Source of the DNA: Gammaproteobacteria bacterium
Lineage (GTDB): Bacteria > Pseudomonadota > Gammaproteobacteria > SZUA-140
Assembly: GCA_026994735.1 (NCBI GenBank)
Contig: JALWQD010000189.1
Span: forward strand, 1-5,727
DNA: 5,727 bases
Direction of reading: 5' to 3'
The position numbers were made by a program, and so were the translations under genes. Positions 1 through 5,727 of the stretch are shown piece by piece (positions within the stretch are counted from its first letter, which is position 1; every line of letters starts with the position of its first letter). The notes under the pieces are model-generated. The model did no database searches. It was not told the origin of the DNA and saw nothing but the letters and a program-made list of their open reading frames with translations.

Positions 1-1
1 T

Positions 2-355
2 TTTGTTGTCGCGGCTTTGCTGAACCCTCGTTCCTGGGGGCGTGTGATTGTTGGGCTGCTGGGAACCATCGTCGCTGCCCTTGGTTTATTGGTCGCCGGG
101 CGCCAGACTTGGTTGCAACATTTGCCAGAAGACCTAGTGCCCGCTTGCGGGCCTGGTCTCGACTATATGCTGGAGTTGTTTCCTCTGAAAAAGGTTGTTG
201 ACCTCGTGTTCAGAGGTTCGGGGGAATGCGCGGAGGTGCAGTGGACATTCCTGAGTCTGAGTATTGCTGAGTGGATGATGATTGTTTTTAGTGCCTTTAT
301 CCTCTTTTGTCTATGGCCAGTATTTGCTTCCAGGCGAGTGTCGGGGCCGCATTAA
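2..355 (+). CDS. dsbB: Disulfide bond formation protein DsbB, 3' partial fragment
   Basis: DsbB is an inner-membrane quinone reductase that reoxidises periplasmic DsbA and passes the electrons to ubiquinone or menaquinone. The reading frame is open from base 2, so the N-terminus, including the first CXXC pair, lies outside the window; about 117 C-terminal residues are visible. Seen here: a hydrophobic segment (about bases 44-100), the AGRQ(T)WLQ stretch, then the second periplasmic loop with PACGPGLDYML (Cys codon 146-148) and GSGECAEVQWTFL (Cys codon 227-229). This is the cysteine pair equivalent to Cys104/Cys130 of E. coli DsbB. The loop is followed by SLSIAEW and a last membrane helix (about 270-320) with a short polar tail. 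The loop sequence is of the type seen in Pseudomonas DsbB. It ends with TAA at 353-355, 59 nt before the RNase P RNA. The internal TTG at 17 is not a true start. The assignment is secure; the promoter and full length cannot be seen. Confidence 0.95.
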   Translation, partial: FVVAALLNPRSWGRVIVGLLGTIVAALGLLVAGRQTWLQHLPEDLVPACGPGLDYMLELFPLKKVVDLVFRGSGECAEVQWTFLSLSIAEWMMIVFSAFILFCLWPVFASRRVSGPH

Positions 356-378
356 TCGGGTTCTTGTGTCTGTTGCGC

Positions 379-414
379 TTGCTTGTCGACAGGGTAATAA
401 GCTAATGTCGGCGC
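379..414 (+). promoter_or_regulatory. Putative rnpB promoter
   Basis: A possible sigma-70 promoter lies in the 59-nt gap after dsbB: TTGCTT (379-384), 18-nt spacer, TAATGT (403-408), then a GC-rich discriminator CGGCGC (409-414) leading to the G run at 415, where the P1 helix of RNase P RNA begins. The hexamers match the consensus weakly (about 3 of 6 each). A GC-rich discriminator is typical of stable-RNA promoters under stringent control, which fits rnpB by inference. An alternative pairing is TTGCGC (373-378) with TAATAA (395-400), 16-nt spacer, which would start a few bases earlier and require 5' trimming. Confidence 0.35.
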
Positions 415-784
<370 letters not shown>

Positions 785-797
785 ATAATTGCTTGAA

Positions 798-830
798 CGA
801 CCGGTTTTTTCGCCGGTCGCCCCCTTTCTT
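798..830 (+). terminator. Probable rho-independent terminator of rnpB
   Basis: A 7-bp GC-rich stem, CGACCGG (798-804) with CCGGTCG (813-819), encloses an 8-nt loop TTTTTTCG. It starts about 14 nt after the RNase P RNA 3' end. The following tract is CCCCC then TTTCTTT, so the U-run is interrupted and displaced from the stem, weaker than a canonical terminator. Position and stem symmetry support the call; efficiency cannot be judged from sequence. Confidence 0.55.
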
Positions 831-1040
831 TCGATTCCTTTCGCGCTTCATGGCGATTTCCGTCTGCGTGCTTTCTATGGTCTATCTACTTCAAGTGAAT
901 TCTAAGATATTTTTTCAACATAATGATTGCTTGGGGGTATTTTTTTTGCCTCTCTCTTTGTTTTGAAAGAGGGCGGTGAAGTTTTTCTAAGTCCCTGTGT
1001 GGTAAGGAAGAAATCATCGATAAAGAAGGTGATTTTTTGC
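820..1040 (+). other. Non-coding spacer between rnpB and the mra promoter
   Basis: This stretch has no credible gene. It is rich in T and A runs (for example around 908-916 and 939-948) and unlike the coding regions on either side. A frame is open across 727-966 on the + strand, but it starts inside RNase P RNA, has no ribosome binding site and gives a low-complexity peptide with no recognisable domain. The minus-strand frame over 1014-1517 is antisense to mraZ. Apart from the small inverted repeat at 952-973 I see no structure in it. Confidence 0.6.
952..973. repeat. Small inverted repeat (hairpin) in the rnpB-mraZ spacer
   Basis: CTCTCTTT (952-959) pairs with AAAGAGGG (966-973), with one G-U pair, around a 6-nt loop GTTTTG. 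A T5 run lies 8 nt further on (982-986), too far for a standard rho-independent terminator, and the T8 run at 941-948 lies before the stem. It could be a weak second terminator insulating the mra operon, or chance pairing in an AT-rich spacer. Confidence 0.3.
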
Positions 1041-1068
1041 TTGACAGGGGTGTTTTCGTGTATATAGT
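1041..1068 (+). promoter_or_regulatory. Promoter of the mraZ-led dcw operon (Pmra)
   Basis: A perfect -35 hexamer TTGACA (1041-1046) is followed after 16 nt by TATAGT (1063-1068, 5 of 6 matches to TATAAT). Transcription would start near 1075, giving a leader of about 50 nt before the mraZ ATG at 1125. This is the best sigma-70 promoter visible in the window. Its place directly upstream of mraZ matches the known Pmra promoter of E. coli, which drives the first genes of the dcw cluster. The -10 element overlaps the first unit of the AGTGG repeat array, implying repression by MraZ. The start site is inferred, not observed. Confidence 0.8.
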
Positions 1069-1101
1069 GGCGATAAGTGGGAAGAAGTGGGAAGAAGTGG
1101 G
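1066..1101 (+). promoter_or_regulatory. MraZ operator: phased AGTGG(G) direct repeats
   Basis: AGTGG occurs four times at exact 10-bp spacing (starting at 1066, 1076, 1086 and 1096). The last three are AGTGGG and so contain TGGG at 1078, 1088 and 1098; the first is AGTGGC. Published MraZ sites are direct TGGGN repeats separated by 5 nt in E. coli, and related AAAGTG-type repeats with the same helical period in Mycoplasma. The array spans the end of the -10 element, the inferred start site and the early leader, a classic position for autorepression of mraZ and the genes downstream. The assignment rests on repeat sequence, period and position beside mraZ. Confidence 0.88.
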
Positions 1102-1124
1102 TTCTTTAATCGTCGTGGGGTCGC

Positions 1125-1580
1125 ATGCTTTTTCGCGGAGTCAGTCAAATCAATATCGATGCCAAAGGCCGGTTGGCGATGCCTGCTCGCTATCGGCAGC
1201 AATTGCAAGATGGCTGTCAAGGCCAGCTTGTGGTGACCGTCGATATTGATCGCTGTCTGTTGATTTATCCTTTGCCTGATTGGGAGCTGCTGGAAAGTCG
1301 TCTGGCGGCATTGCCGAATCTTGATCGTCAGGCGCGCCGCTTGCAGCGCTTGTTGATCGGTCATGCGACAGAGTGCGATCTCGACCGCCATAGCCGCATA
1401 CTGTTGTCGGCTCCGTTGCGTGAATTTGCCTCGCTTGAGAAGGGGGTCGTGTTGATAGGTCAGGGTAACAAGTTTGAATTGTGGAACGAGCAGCTCTGGC
1501 ATGACAGTCGAAATCAATGGTTAGCGGCTGAGGCCAGTGAGGATTCCCTCTCGGGAGCCCTCGAGACGCTTTCTCTCTAG
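1125..1580 (+). CDS. mraZ: Transcriptional regulator MraZ
   Basis: MraZ is a DNA-binding protein with two SpoVT-AbrB-like half-domains that forms ring oligomers and represses its own promoter, and so the start of the dcw operon. The protein has 151 residues, against 152 in E. coli. It begins MLFRG, as the family does (MFRG), which supports this ATG; GTGGGG (1115-1120) four bases upstream is a modest ribosome binding site. First repeat: INIDAKGRLAMPARYR (residues 9-24) with the DAKGR DNA-binding signature. Middle: CLLIYPLPDWE (44-54) and RRLQRLLIGHATECDLD (71-87). The second repeat has DRHSR (87-91), where E. coli has DGAGR, so the glycine is replaced by serine while the Asp and Arg remain. 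VLIGQGNKFELW (109-120) is also characteristic. Its target repeats lie directly upstream (1066-1101). It is first in the operon, 4 nt before rsmH. Confidence 0.97.
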   Translation: MLFRGVSQINIDAKGRLAMPARYRQQLQDGCQGQLVVTVDIDRCLLIYPLPDWELLESRLAALPNLDRQARRLQRLLIGHATECDLDRHSRILLSAPLREFASLEKGVVLIGQGNKFELWNEQLWHDSRNQWLAAEASEDSLSGALETLSL

Positions 1581-1584
1581 GGCC

Positions 1585-2526
1585 ATGTTGCCATCGGATG
1601 AGGAGCAGCATCGGCCGGTTCTGCCGATGGAAGTTTTGAATGCTTTGGCTGTGTGTGAAGAGGGTGTCTATGCCGATTTGACCTTTGGTCGTGGAGGGCA
1701 TGCCAGAATGATTCTTGACAGATTAGCAGCGGCAGGGCGTTTGTTGGTGATGGATCGTGATCCCGCTGCGCTGACGGCGGCCTATTCTCTGGCTGATAGT
1801 GATGCGCGTGTGACGGTTCTGGAAGGCGCCTTCTCAAGCTTTTCAGAGCGCCTTGCCGGTTTGGGTTTGACAGGCTGTTTGCGGGGCTGTCTGCTCGATA
1901 TCGGTGTCTCTTCACCACAGCTTGATGATGCCCGCAGAGGATTCAGTTTTCGTCAGGACGGTCCCCTGGATATGCGTATGGATCCGACGCAGGGGCAGAG
2001 TGCGGCTGCCTGGCTGGCGAGAGCCCCTGAAGAAGAGATTGTTCGCGTCCTTTTTGAATACGGTGAAGAGCGCTACGCGCGACGGATTGCGCGGGCGATT
2101 TGTCTGCGCAGAAATGAAGAGCCCATTGAGAGTACACGGCAGTTGTCTGCAGTGGTTGCAAAGGCCAAACCACGTCATGAGAAGGGCAAGGATCCAGCGA
2201 CGAGGAGCTTTCAGGCGATTCGTATCCATGTTAACGAAGAACTCGATCAATTACGTGCTTGCCTCGAGACACTGCCTGAGCAGCTGTCTGCCGGCGGGCG
2301 GCTGGCTGTGATTAGTTTTCATTCGCTGGAAGATCGCATCGTAAAGCGTTTTATTCGTGAACAGATGCGGGGGCCGGAGTTGCCCGTAGGGTTACCTGTA
2401 AGGGAGTCTGACTGGCGGCCGCGATTACGCGCTATTGGGCGGGCTCAAAAGGCATCGGTGGTAGAAGTGGCGGTAAATCCACGGGCTCGCAGTGCTGTTC
2501 TGCGTGTGGCCGAGAGGCCGGCATGA
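1585..2526 (+). CDS. rsmH: 16S rRNA (cytosine(1402)-N(4))-methyltransferase RsmH
   Basis: RsmH (MraW) uses S-adenosylmethionine to N4-methylate C1402 of 16S rRNA in the decoding centre. From this ATG the protein has 313 residues, the same length as the E. coli enzyme. Seen motifs: DLTFGRGGH (31-39, SAM-binding loop), VMDRDP (55-60), LLDIGVSSPQLDDARRGFSF (103-122), GPLDMRMD (126-133), FQAIRIHVNEEL (209-220), ISFHSLEDRIVKRF (243-256) and NPRARS (299-304 region). No key block is missing. An in-frame GTG at 1537 would add 16 residues and overlap mraZ by 44 nt; the ATG at 1585 is preferred because the product then starts with the usual short lead into HRPVLPMEV and follows the mraZ stop by 4 nt. 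Its ribosome binding site is poor (AGGG at 1579-1582, 2 nt from the ATG), so it probably relies on coupling to mraZ translation. It ends in an ATGA overlap with ftsL. Confidence 0.96.
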   Translation: MLPSDEEQHRPVLPMEVLNALAVCEEGVYADLTFGRGGHARMILDRLAAAGRLLVMDRDPAALTAAYSLADSDARVTVLEGAFSSFSERLAGLGLTGCLRGCLLDIGVSSPQLDDARRGFSFRQDGPLDMRMDPTQGQSAAAWLARAPEEEIVRVLFEYGEERYARRIARAICLRRNEEPIESTRQLSAVVAKAKPRHEKGKDPATRSFQAIRIHVNEELDQLRACLETLPEQLSAGGRLAVISFHSLEDRIVKRFIREQMRGPELPVGLPVRESDWRPRLRAIGRAQKASVVEVAVNPRARSAVLRVAERPA

Positions 2527-2795
2527 ATATTTATAGTCTTGGCCTGTTCGTCATGGTGGTGGTTTCTGTATTGGTGACGGCGCTGGCTGTTGCTTATGTC
2601 AAGCATTTGAGTCGCAATGAATTTATTGTTTTGCAAGGGCTGCAGCACGAGCGTGACAGGATGGATGTTGAATGGGGTCGTTTGCAGCTAGAGTTGAGTA
2701 CTCTGGCGGATCCGGCACGGATTGAACGGGTCGCCCGGGAACGTTTGCAGATGCGTCGCCCAAAGCCGGCAGAGGTACACATCCTGTGGCCGTGA
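2523..2795 (+). CDS. ftsL: Cell division protein FtsL
   Basis: FtsL is a small bitopic inner-membrane protein that forms a complex with FtsB and FtsQ and activates FtsW-FtsI at the septum. The protein has 90 residues: a very short N-terminal tail (MNIYS), one membrane helix (about 6-26, LGLFVMVVVSVLVTALAVAY), then a periplasmic heptad-like coiled-coil region (about 28-60) and a conserved C-terminal part, LADPARIERVARERLQMRRP (61-80), ending PAEVHILWP. The RIE..A...L.M..P pattern is the FtsL signature. The start is well supported: the ATG overlaps the rsmH stop (ATGA), GAGAGG (2512-2517) lies 5 nt upstream, and the preceding 22 in-frame codons contain no ATG, GTG or TTG. E. coli FtsL is longer (121 residues), mainly through its cytoplasmic tail. 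Family assignment is helped by position between rsmH and ftsI. Confidence 0.93.
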   Translation: MNIYSLGLFVMVVVSVLVTALAVAYVKHLSRNEFIVLQGLQHERDRMDVEWGRLQLELSTLADPARIERVARERLQMRRPKPAEVHILWP

Positions 2796-4519
2796 AAAGA
2801 GAGCAAGTCAGGTTGTCGCATATCTTCCGCTTGAGTGTTGTCTTGTCGCTCCTGGCTGTCATGGCCGTTTTGGTGGTTTGGCGTGCCGGTGACTTGCAAG
2901 TGATCGATAATGGTTTTTTACAGCGCCAGGGGGATGCGCGTTATCTTCGTGTGCAGGCAGTGCCGGCGCATCGAGGCAAGATTCTCGATCGCAACGGTGA
3001 GCCTTTGGCGATCAGTACGCCAGTCTCTTCCGTATGGGCGAATCCCCGTGAGTTGTTGGCGGCCGGTCGTAATTGGCCGGCATTAGCCGCCATTCTGGGG
3101 ATGACGGCAGATGCTCTGGAAGCACGACTGTTACGCCATTCCAAACGCGAATTTGTTTATCTTCGGCGCCATATCGATCCGCAAGTAGCGAGCGCTGTTG
3201 CTGCCCTGGCGGTGCCCGGTATTTACCTGCAGCGTGAATACCGGCGCTATTATCCTGCGGGTGAAGTCAGTGCTCATGTGGTTGGTTTTACCAATATTGA
3301 TGATGTTGGTCAGGAAGGTCTGGAATTGGCCTATGACAGTTGGTTGCGTGGCCAGCCAGGGGCCAGACGGGTGTTGCGCAATCGTATCGGTCAGGCGGTG
3401 GAAGATATTGAAAGTATCTCCGAGCCGCAGCCTGGCAAGGATATTTTTCTTACCATCGACCGGCGTATTCAATATCTGGCTTATCGTGAATTAAAGCGGG
3501 CTGTGCGTCTGCATCGAGCACGATCAGGTTCTGCCGTGGTGCTGGATGCCCGCACAGGCGAGGTGTTGGCAATGGTGAATCAGCCCGCTTTCAATCCGAA
3601 TGATCGCAGTAGTCTGGATAGTCAGCGTTACCGCAACCGTGCCGTCACGGACAGTTTCGAGCCCGGTTCAACGATGAAACCTTTTACTATTGCTGCAGCG
3701 CTGGAAATGGGCCGGTTTCAGCCGTCTTCTTCTATTCAGACGGCGCCCGGCTATTTTCGTATTGGCCGGGGAACTGTTCGCGATGCTCATAACTACGGCA
3801 AAATCAATTTGACCACGATCATCGAGAAATCGAGTAATGTTGGTGTCAGCAAGATTGCCTTGTCGCTGCCGGCAAAGGCGCTCTGGCGGGTTTATGATCG
3901 CGCGGGTTTCGGCCGCGAAACCGATGTCGGTTTGCCCGGTGAGGTTATTGGCTTGTTGCCGGATTACCCGCAATGGCGACGTATTGAACAGGCTACATTG
4001 TCGTTTGGTTATGGTCTTTCAGTGACTACGTTACAGCTTGCCCGGGCCTATGAGGTCTTTGCCAATCGTGGTCGTGTCCGTTCGGTGAGTCTGGTTAAAT
4101 CCGATATTGAGCCCTATCAGGATGAACAGGTTGTTTCAGAAAAAACGGCTGCGCAGGTGCTGGCTATGATGGCAACAGTGATTTCGCCAGCTGGCACGGG
4201 ACGGCGTGCCCGGGTGCATGGTTATCACTCAGCAGGTAAGACAGGGACGGTACAGAAGATCGTTAATGGCAGCTATTCAGATGAGCATTACCTTGCCCTT
4301 TTTGCTGGTATTGCGCCCGTGACTGATCCACGTCTCATTATGGCTGTGGTGATTGATGACCCATCCAGTGGTGTTTTTTATGGTGGTCAGGTAGCCGCTC
4401 CGGTTTTTTCAAAAGTGATGTCATCTTCGCTCTGGTTGATGGGCGTGCCGCCAGACGACCTGCCAGAGACACCGGCGCGTGTTGCTGGCAGCCATTCTGT
4501 CTTGCACGGAGAGGCATGA
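2786..4519 (+). CDS. ftsI: Peptidoglycan D,D-transpeptidase FtsI (PBP3)
   Basis: FtsI is the class B penicillin-binding protein that crosslinks septal peptidoglycan together with the glycosyltransferase FtsW. The protein has 577 residues (588 in E. coli). Order of parts: short cytoplasmic tail, one membrane helix (about 13-33), the non-penicillin-binding domain opening with VPAHRGKILDRNGEPLA (59-75), and the transpeptidase domain with all three active-site motifs: STMK (295-298, nucleophile Ser295), SSN (349-351) and KTGT (485-488). YYPAGEVSAHVVGFTN (155-170) is also typical of PBP3. The start is ambiguous: GTG at 2786 overlaps ftsL by 10 nt and has AGAGG (2771-2775) 10 nt upstream; GTG at 2792 would give a 4-nt GTGA overlap and lose two residues. 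Either start implies translational coupling to ftsL. The gene ends in an overlap with murE. The motifs look intact, so an active, beta-lactam-binding enzyme is expected. Confidence 0.97.
   Translation: MAVKREQVRLSHIFRLSVVLSLLAVMAVLVVWRAGDLQVIDNGFLQRQGDARYLRVQAVPAHRGKILDRNGEPLAISTPVSSVWANPRELLAAGRNWPALAAILGMTADALEARLLRHSKREFVYLRRHIDPQVASAVAALAVPGIYLQREYRRYYPAGEVSAHVVGFTNIDDVGQEGLELAYDSWLRGQPGARRVLRNRIGQAVEDIESISEPQPGKDIFLTIDRRIQYLAYRELKRAVRLHRARSGSAVVLDARTGEVLAMVNQPAFNPNDRSSLDSQRYRNRAVTDSFEPGSTMKPFTIAAALEMGRFQPSSSIQTAPGYFRIGRGTVRDAHNYGKINLTTIIEKSSNVGVSKIALSLPAKALWRVYDRAGFGRETDVGLPGEVIGLLPDYPQWRRIEQATLSFGYGLSVTTLQLARAYEVFANRGRVRSVSLVKSDIEPYQDEQVVSEKTAAQVLAMMATVISPAGTGRRARVHGYHSAGKTGTVQKIVNGSYSDEHYLALFAGIAPVTDPRLIMAVVIDDPSSGVFYGGQVAAPVFSKVMSSSLWLMGVPPDDLPETPARVAGSHSVLHGEA
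4508..4514 (+). promoter_or_regulatory. Ribosome binding site of murE
   Basis: GGAGAGG sits at the very end of ftsI, just before two consecutive in-frame ATG codons (4516 and 4519). It is only 1 nt from the first and 4 nt from the second. Counting from its GGAG core (4508-4511) the spacings are 4 and 7 nt. The spacing slightly favours the second ATG, which overlaps the ftsI stop as TGATG. Confidence 0.6.
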
Positions 4520-5727
4520 TGGCCGTCTCGCGAACACTATCGGCAGCTATACGGCCGCGTCTTTGTGATTTGCTGGCGGGTATCTATGATGGTCATGAGG
4601 ATTGTGATTTGCCCGTGAATGGTTTGGCAATAAATAGTCGACGGGTTAATGAGGGGGATGTTTTTCTCGCTTATCCAGGGATTAACAGTCACGGTCTTGA
4701 TCATCTGGATGAGGCTGTGCAGCGTGGTGCTGCGTTGGTGATCTATGATGCTCCTGATCATGTCGCAAGCTTGAAGCTGGCAGCGCTGAAAGCGCGCATG
4801 CCAGCATTTTTGGTTTCAGGACTGCGCGAGCAGGTCGGTGTGATTGCTGCGCGCTTTTTTGATGATCCTTCGGCAAAGATGGCGGTAATCGGGGTTACCG
4901 GCACTAATGGCAAGACCAGTGTCAGTCATTATTTGACCCAGGCACTTACTTTTCTCGGTCAGCGTTGCAGCGTTATGGGGACGCTCGGTTTTGGCGCTCC
5001 AGGGCAGCTTACGGAGGTGGCTGCCGATATTCCGGGAACAACGCCGGATGCATTGACTGTGCAGGCGCTGCTTGCCCGTTTTTCTGCTGATCTTGTGGTC
5101 ATGGAAGTTTCCTCGCACGGACTTGATCAAGGGCGGGTTAATGGCGTCCATTTTGAGTCTGCGATCTTTACCAATTTGAGTCGTGATCACCTCGATTACC
5201 ATGGTGATATGGCGAGTTATGGGCGCTGCAAGGCAGCCTTGTTTCGCTGGCGAGGATTAGCGCAGGCGGTGATCAATGCCGATGACGTTTTAGCCGACGA
5301 ACTCTTTGGTCAGTTATCGCCAGGACTCGATGCGGTTGCCTATGGGCTCGATGAAGGGAAGGTTCAGCGTCTAGCCAAAGTTTATAACCGGCGCTTTGTG
5401 TCCGCCCGGATACTGTTTTCAGGGCTTACCGGTATGGAGCTGGCATTGAGCTCTGACTGGGGTCAGGCACAGCTGTCACTGAAATTATTGGGGCAGTTTA
5501 ATGCCAGCAACGCATTGGCCGTTCTGGCGCAACTGTTAGTGCGCGGGATTCCGTTGGCTGTTGCTTGTGAGGCGGTGAGTGCTGTGCAGCCAGTTGACGG
5601 GCGCATGGAATGCCTGGCAATACAGTGTGGGGCTCTGGTGGTTATTGATTATGCCCATACGCCGGATGCCCTTGAAGAAGTGCTGATGACATTGCGTCAG
5701 CATTGTCAAGGGCGCCTGTTTTGTTTG
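4516..5727 (+). CDS. murE: UDP-N-acetylmuramoyl-L-alanyl-D-glutamate ligase MurE, 5' partial
   Basis: MurE is the cytoplasmic ATP-dependent ligase that adds the third residue, normally meso-diaminopimelate in Gram-negative bacteria, to UDP-MurNAc-L-Ala-D-Glu. The frame is open to the window end; 404 codons are present of roughly 490-500 expected. Seen: the N-terminal substrate domain with NSRRVNEGDVFLAYPG (40-55), where the usual motif begins DSR; the ATP-binding loop GVTGTNGKTS (126-135); DIPGTTPDAL (172-180 region); MEVSSHGLDQGRV (196-208); TNLSRDHLDYHGDM (219-232); and Lys239 in GRCKAALF, the likely carbamylated lysine that binds magnesium. LLGQFNASNALA (about 364-375) and DYAHTPDAL begin the C-terminal domain. 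The DNPR motif that selects diaminopimelate lies beyond the window, so the amino-acid substrate is inferred from the taxon. The start could be ATG 4516 or 4519; the second has better ribosome-binding-site spacing. Overlap with ftsI indicates coupling. Confidence 0.95.
   Translation, partial: MMAVSRTLSAAIRPRLCDLLAGIYDGHEDCDLPVNGLAINSRRVNEGDVFLAYPGINSHGLDHLDEAVQRGAALVIYDAPDHVASLKLAALKARMPAFLVSGLREQVGVIAARFFDDPSAKMAVIGVTGTNGKTSVSHYLTQALTFLGQRCSVMGTLGFGAPGQLTEVAADIPGTTPDALTVQALLARFSADLVVMEVSSHGLDQGRVNGVHFESAIFTNLSRDHLDYHGDMASYGRCKAALFRWRGLAQAVINADDVLADELFGQLSPGLDAVAYGLDEGKVQRLAKVYNRRFVSARILFSGLTGMELALSSDWGQAQLSLKLLGQFNASNALAVLAQLLVRGIPLAVACEAVSAVQPVDGRMECLAIQCGALVVIDYAHTPDALEEVLMTLRQHCQGRLFCL

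Noticed and set aside
1116..1120. TGGGG as a fifth MraZ repeat
   Set aside because: It is 18 nt after the last TGGG, out of the 10-bp phase, and is better explained as the mraZ ribosome binding site.
1037..1249. Plus-strand open frame of 70 codons through the MraZ repeats
   Set aside because: It begins within the -35 region, translates the operator repeats and overlaps mraZ in another frame; not a leader peptide by any visible feature.
1014..1517. Minus-strand open frame of 167 codons opposite mraZ and its promoter
   Set aside because: The + strand carries an unmistakable MraZ of normal length plus its promoter and operator; the antisense frame is a shadow.
1537..1584. N-terminal extension of RsmH from GTG at 1537
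   Set aside because: It would overlap mraZ by 44 nt and lengthen the protein beyond the usual size; ATG 1585 gives 313 residues with the typical N-terminus.
1150..1701. Minus-strand open frame of 183 codons opposite mraZ and the start of rsmH
   Set aside because: It is antisense to two conserved genes, with an unnatural composition and no domain.
4816..5202. Minus-strand open frame of 128 codons opposite murE
   Set aside because: The + strand encodes MurE with its ATP-binding and substrate motifs throughout; the antisense frame is a shadow.

Overview
The window is a stretch of gammaproteobacterial chromosome. It runs from the 3' end of dsbB, through the RNase P RNA gene rnpB and a non-coding spacer, into the start of the division and cell wall (dcw/mra) cluster: mraZ, rsmH, ftsL, ftsI and the first part of murE. 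All genes lie on the + strand. The proteins read like those of the Pseudomonadales/Oceanospirillales/Cellvibrionales part of the Gammaproteobacteria. DsbB, MraZ, RsmH and FtsI have near-family lengths and carry signature motifs, and the RNase P RNA is a bacterial type A molecule very like that of E. coli. The genus cannot be fixed from this sequence alone.

Layout: positions 1-355 are the C-terminal part of DsbB, cut by the window edge. Positions 415 to about 784 are RNase P RNA, with a plausible GC-discriminator promoter just upstream and a hairpin terminator at 798-819. Positions 820-1040 are an AT-rich spacer with no credible gene. Positions 1041-1124 hold the mra promoter (TTGACA, 16 nt, TATAGT) and a phased array of AGTGG repeats, the expected MraZ operator. 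From 1125 onward the coding sequence is almost continuous: mraZ and rsmH are 4 nt apart, and rsmH/ftsL, ftsL/ftsI and ftsI/murE overlap by a few bases, so this is one translationally coupled operon.

How the genes work together: MraZ is the autorepressor of the operon. RsmH methylates 16S rRNA at C1402. FtsL is the bitopic scaffold that, with FtsB and FtsQ, activates the septal synthase. FtsI (PBP3) is the septal transpeptidase. MurE adds the third amino acid to the UDP-MurNAc peptide and so supplies precursor. rnpB (tRNA 5' maturation) and dsbB (reoxidation of DsbA) are housekeeping neighbours outside the operon.

I found no mobile element, CRISPR array, toxin-antitoxin pair or evidence of an undescribed system. 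The points worth a second look are regulatory or structural details: the four-unit operator overlapping the -10 element, the very short cytoplasmic tail of FtsL, the dsbB-rnpB adjacency, and a few residue substitutions in otherwise conserved motifs.
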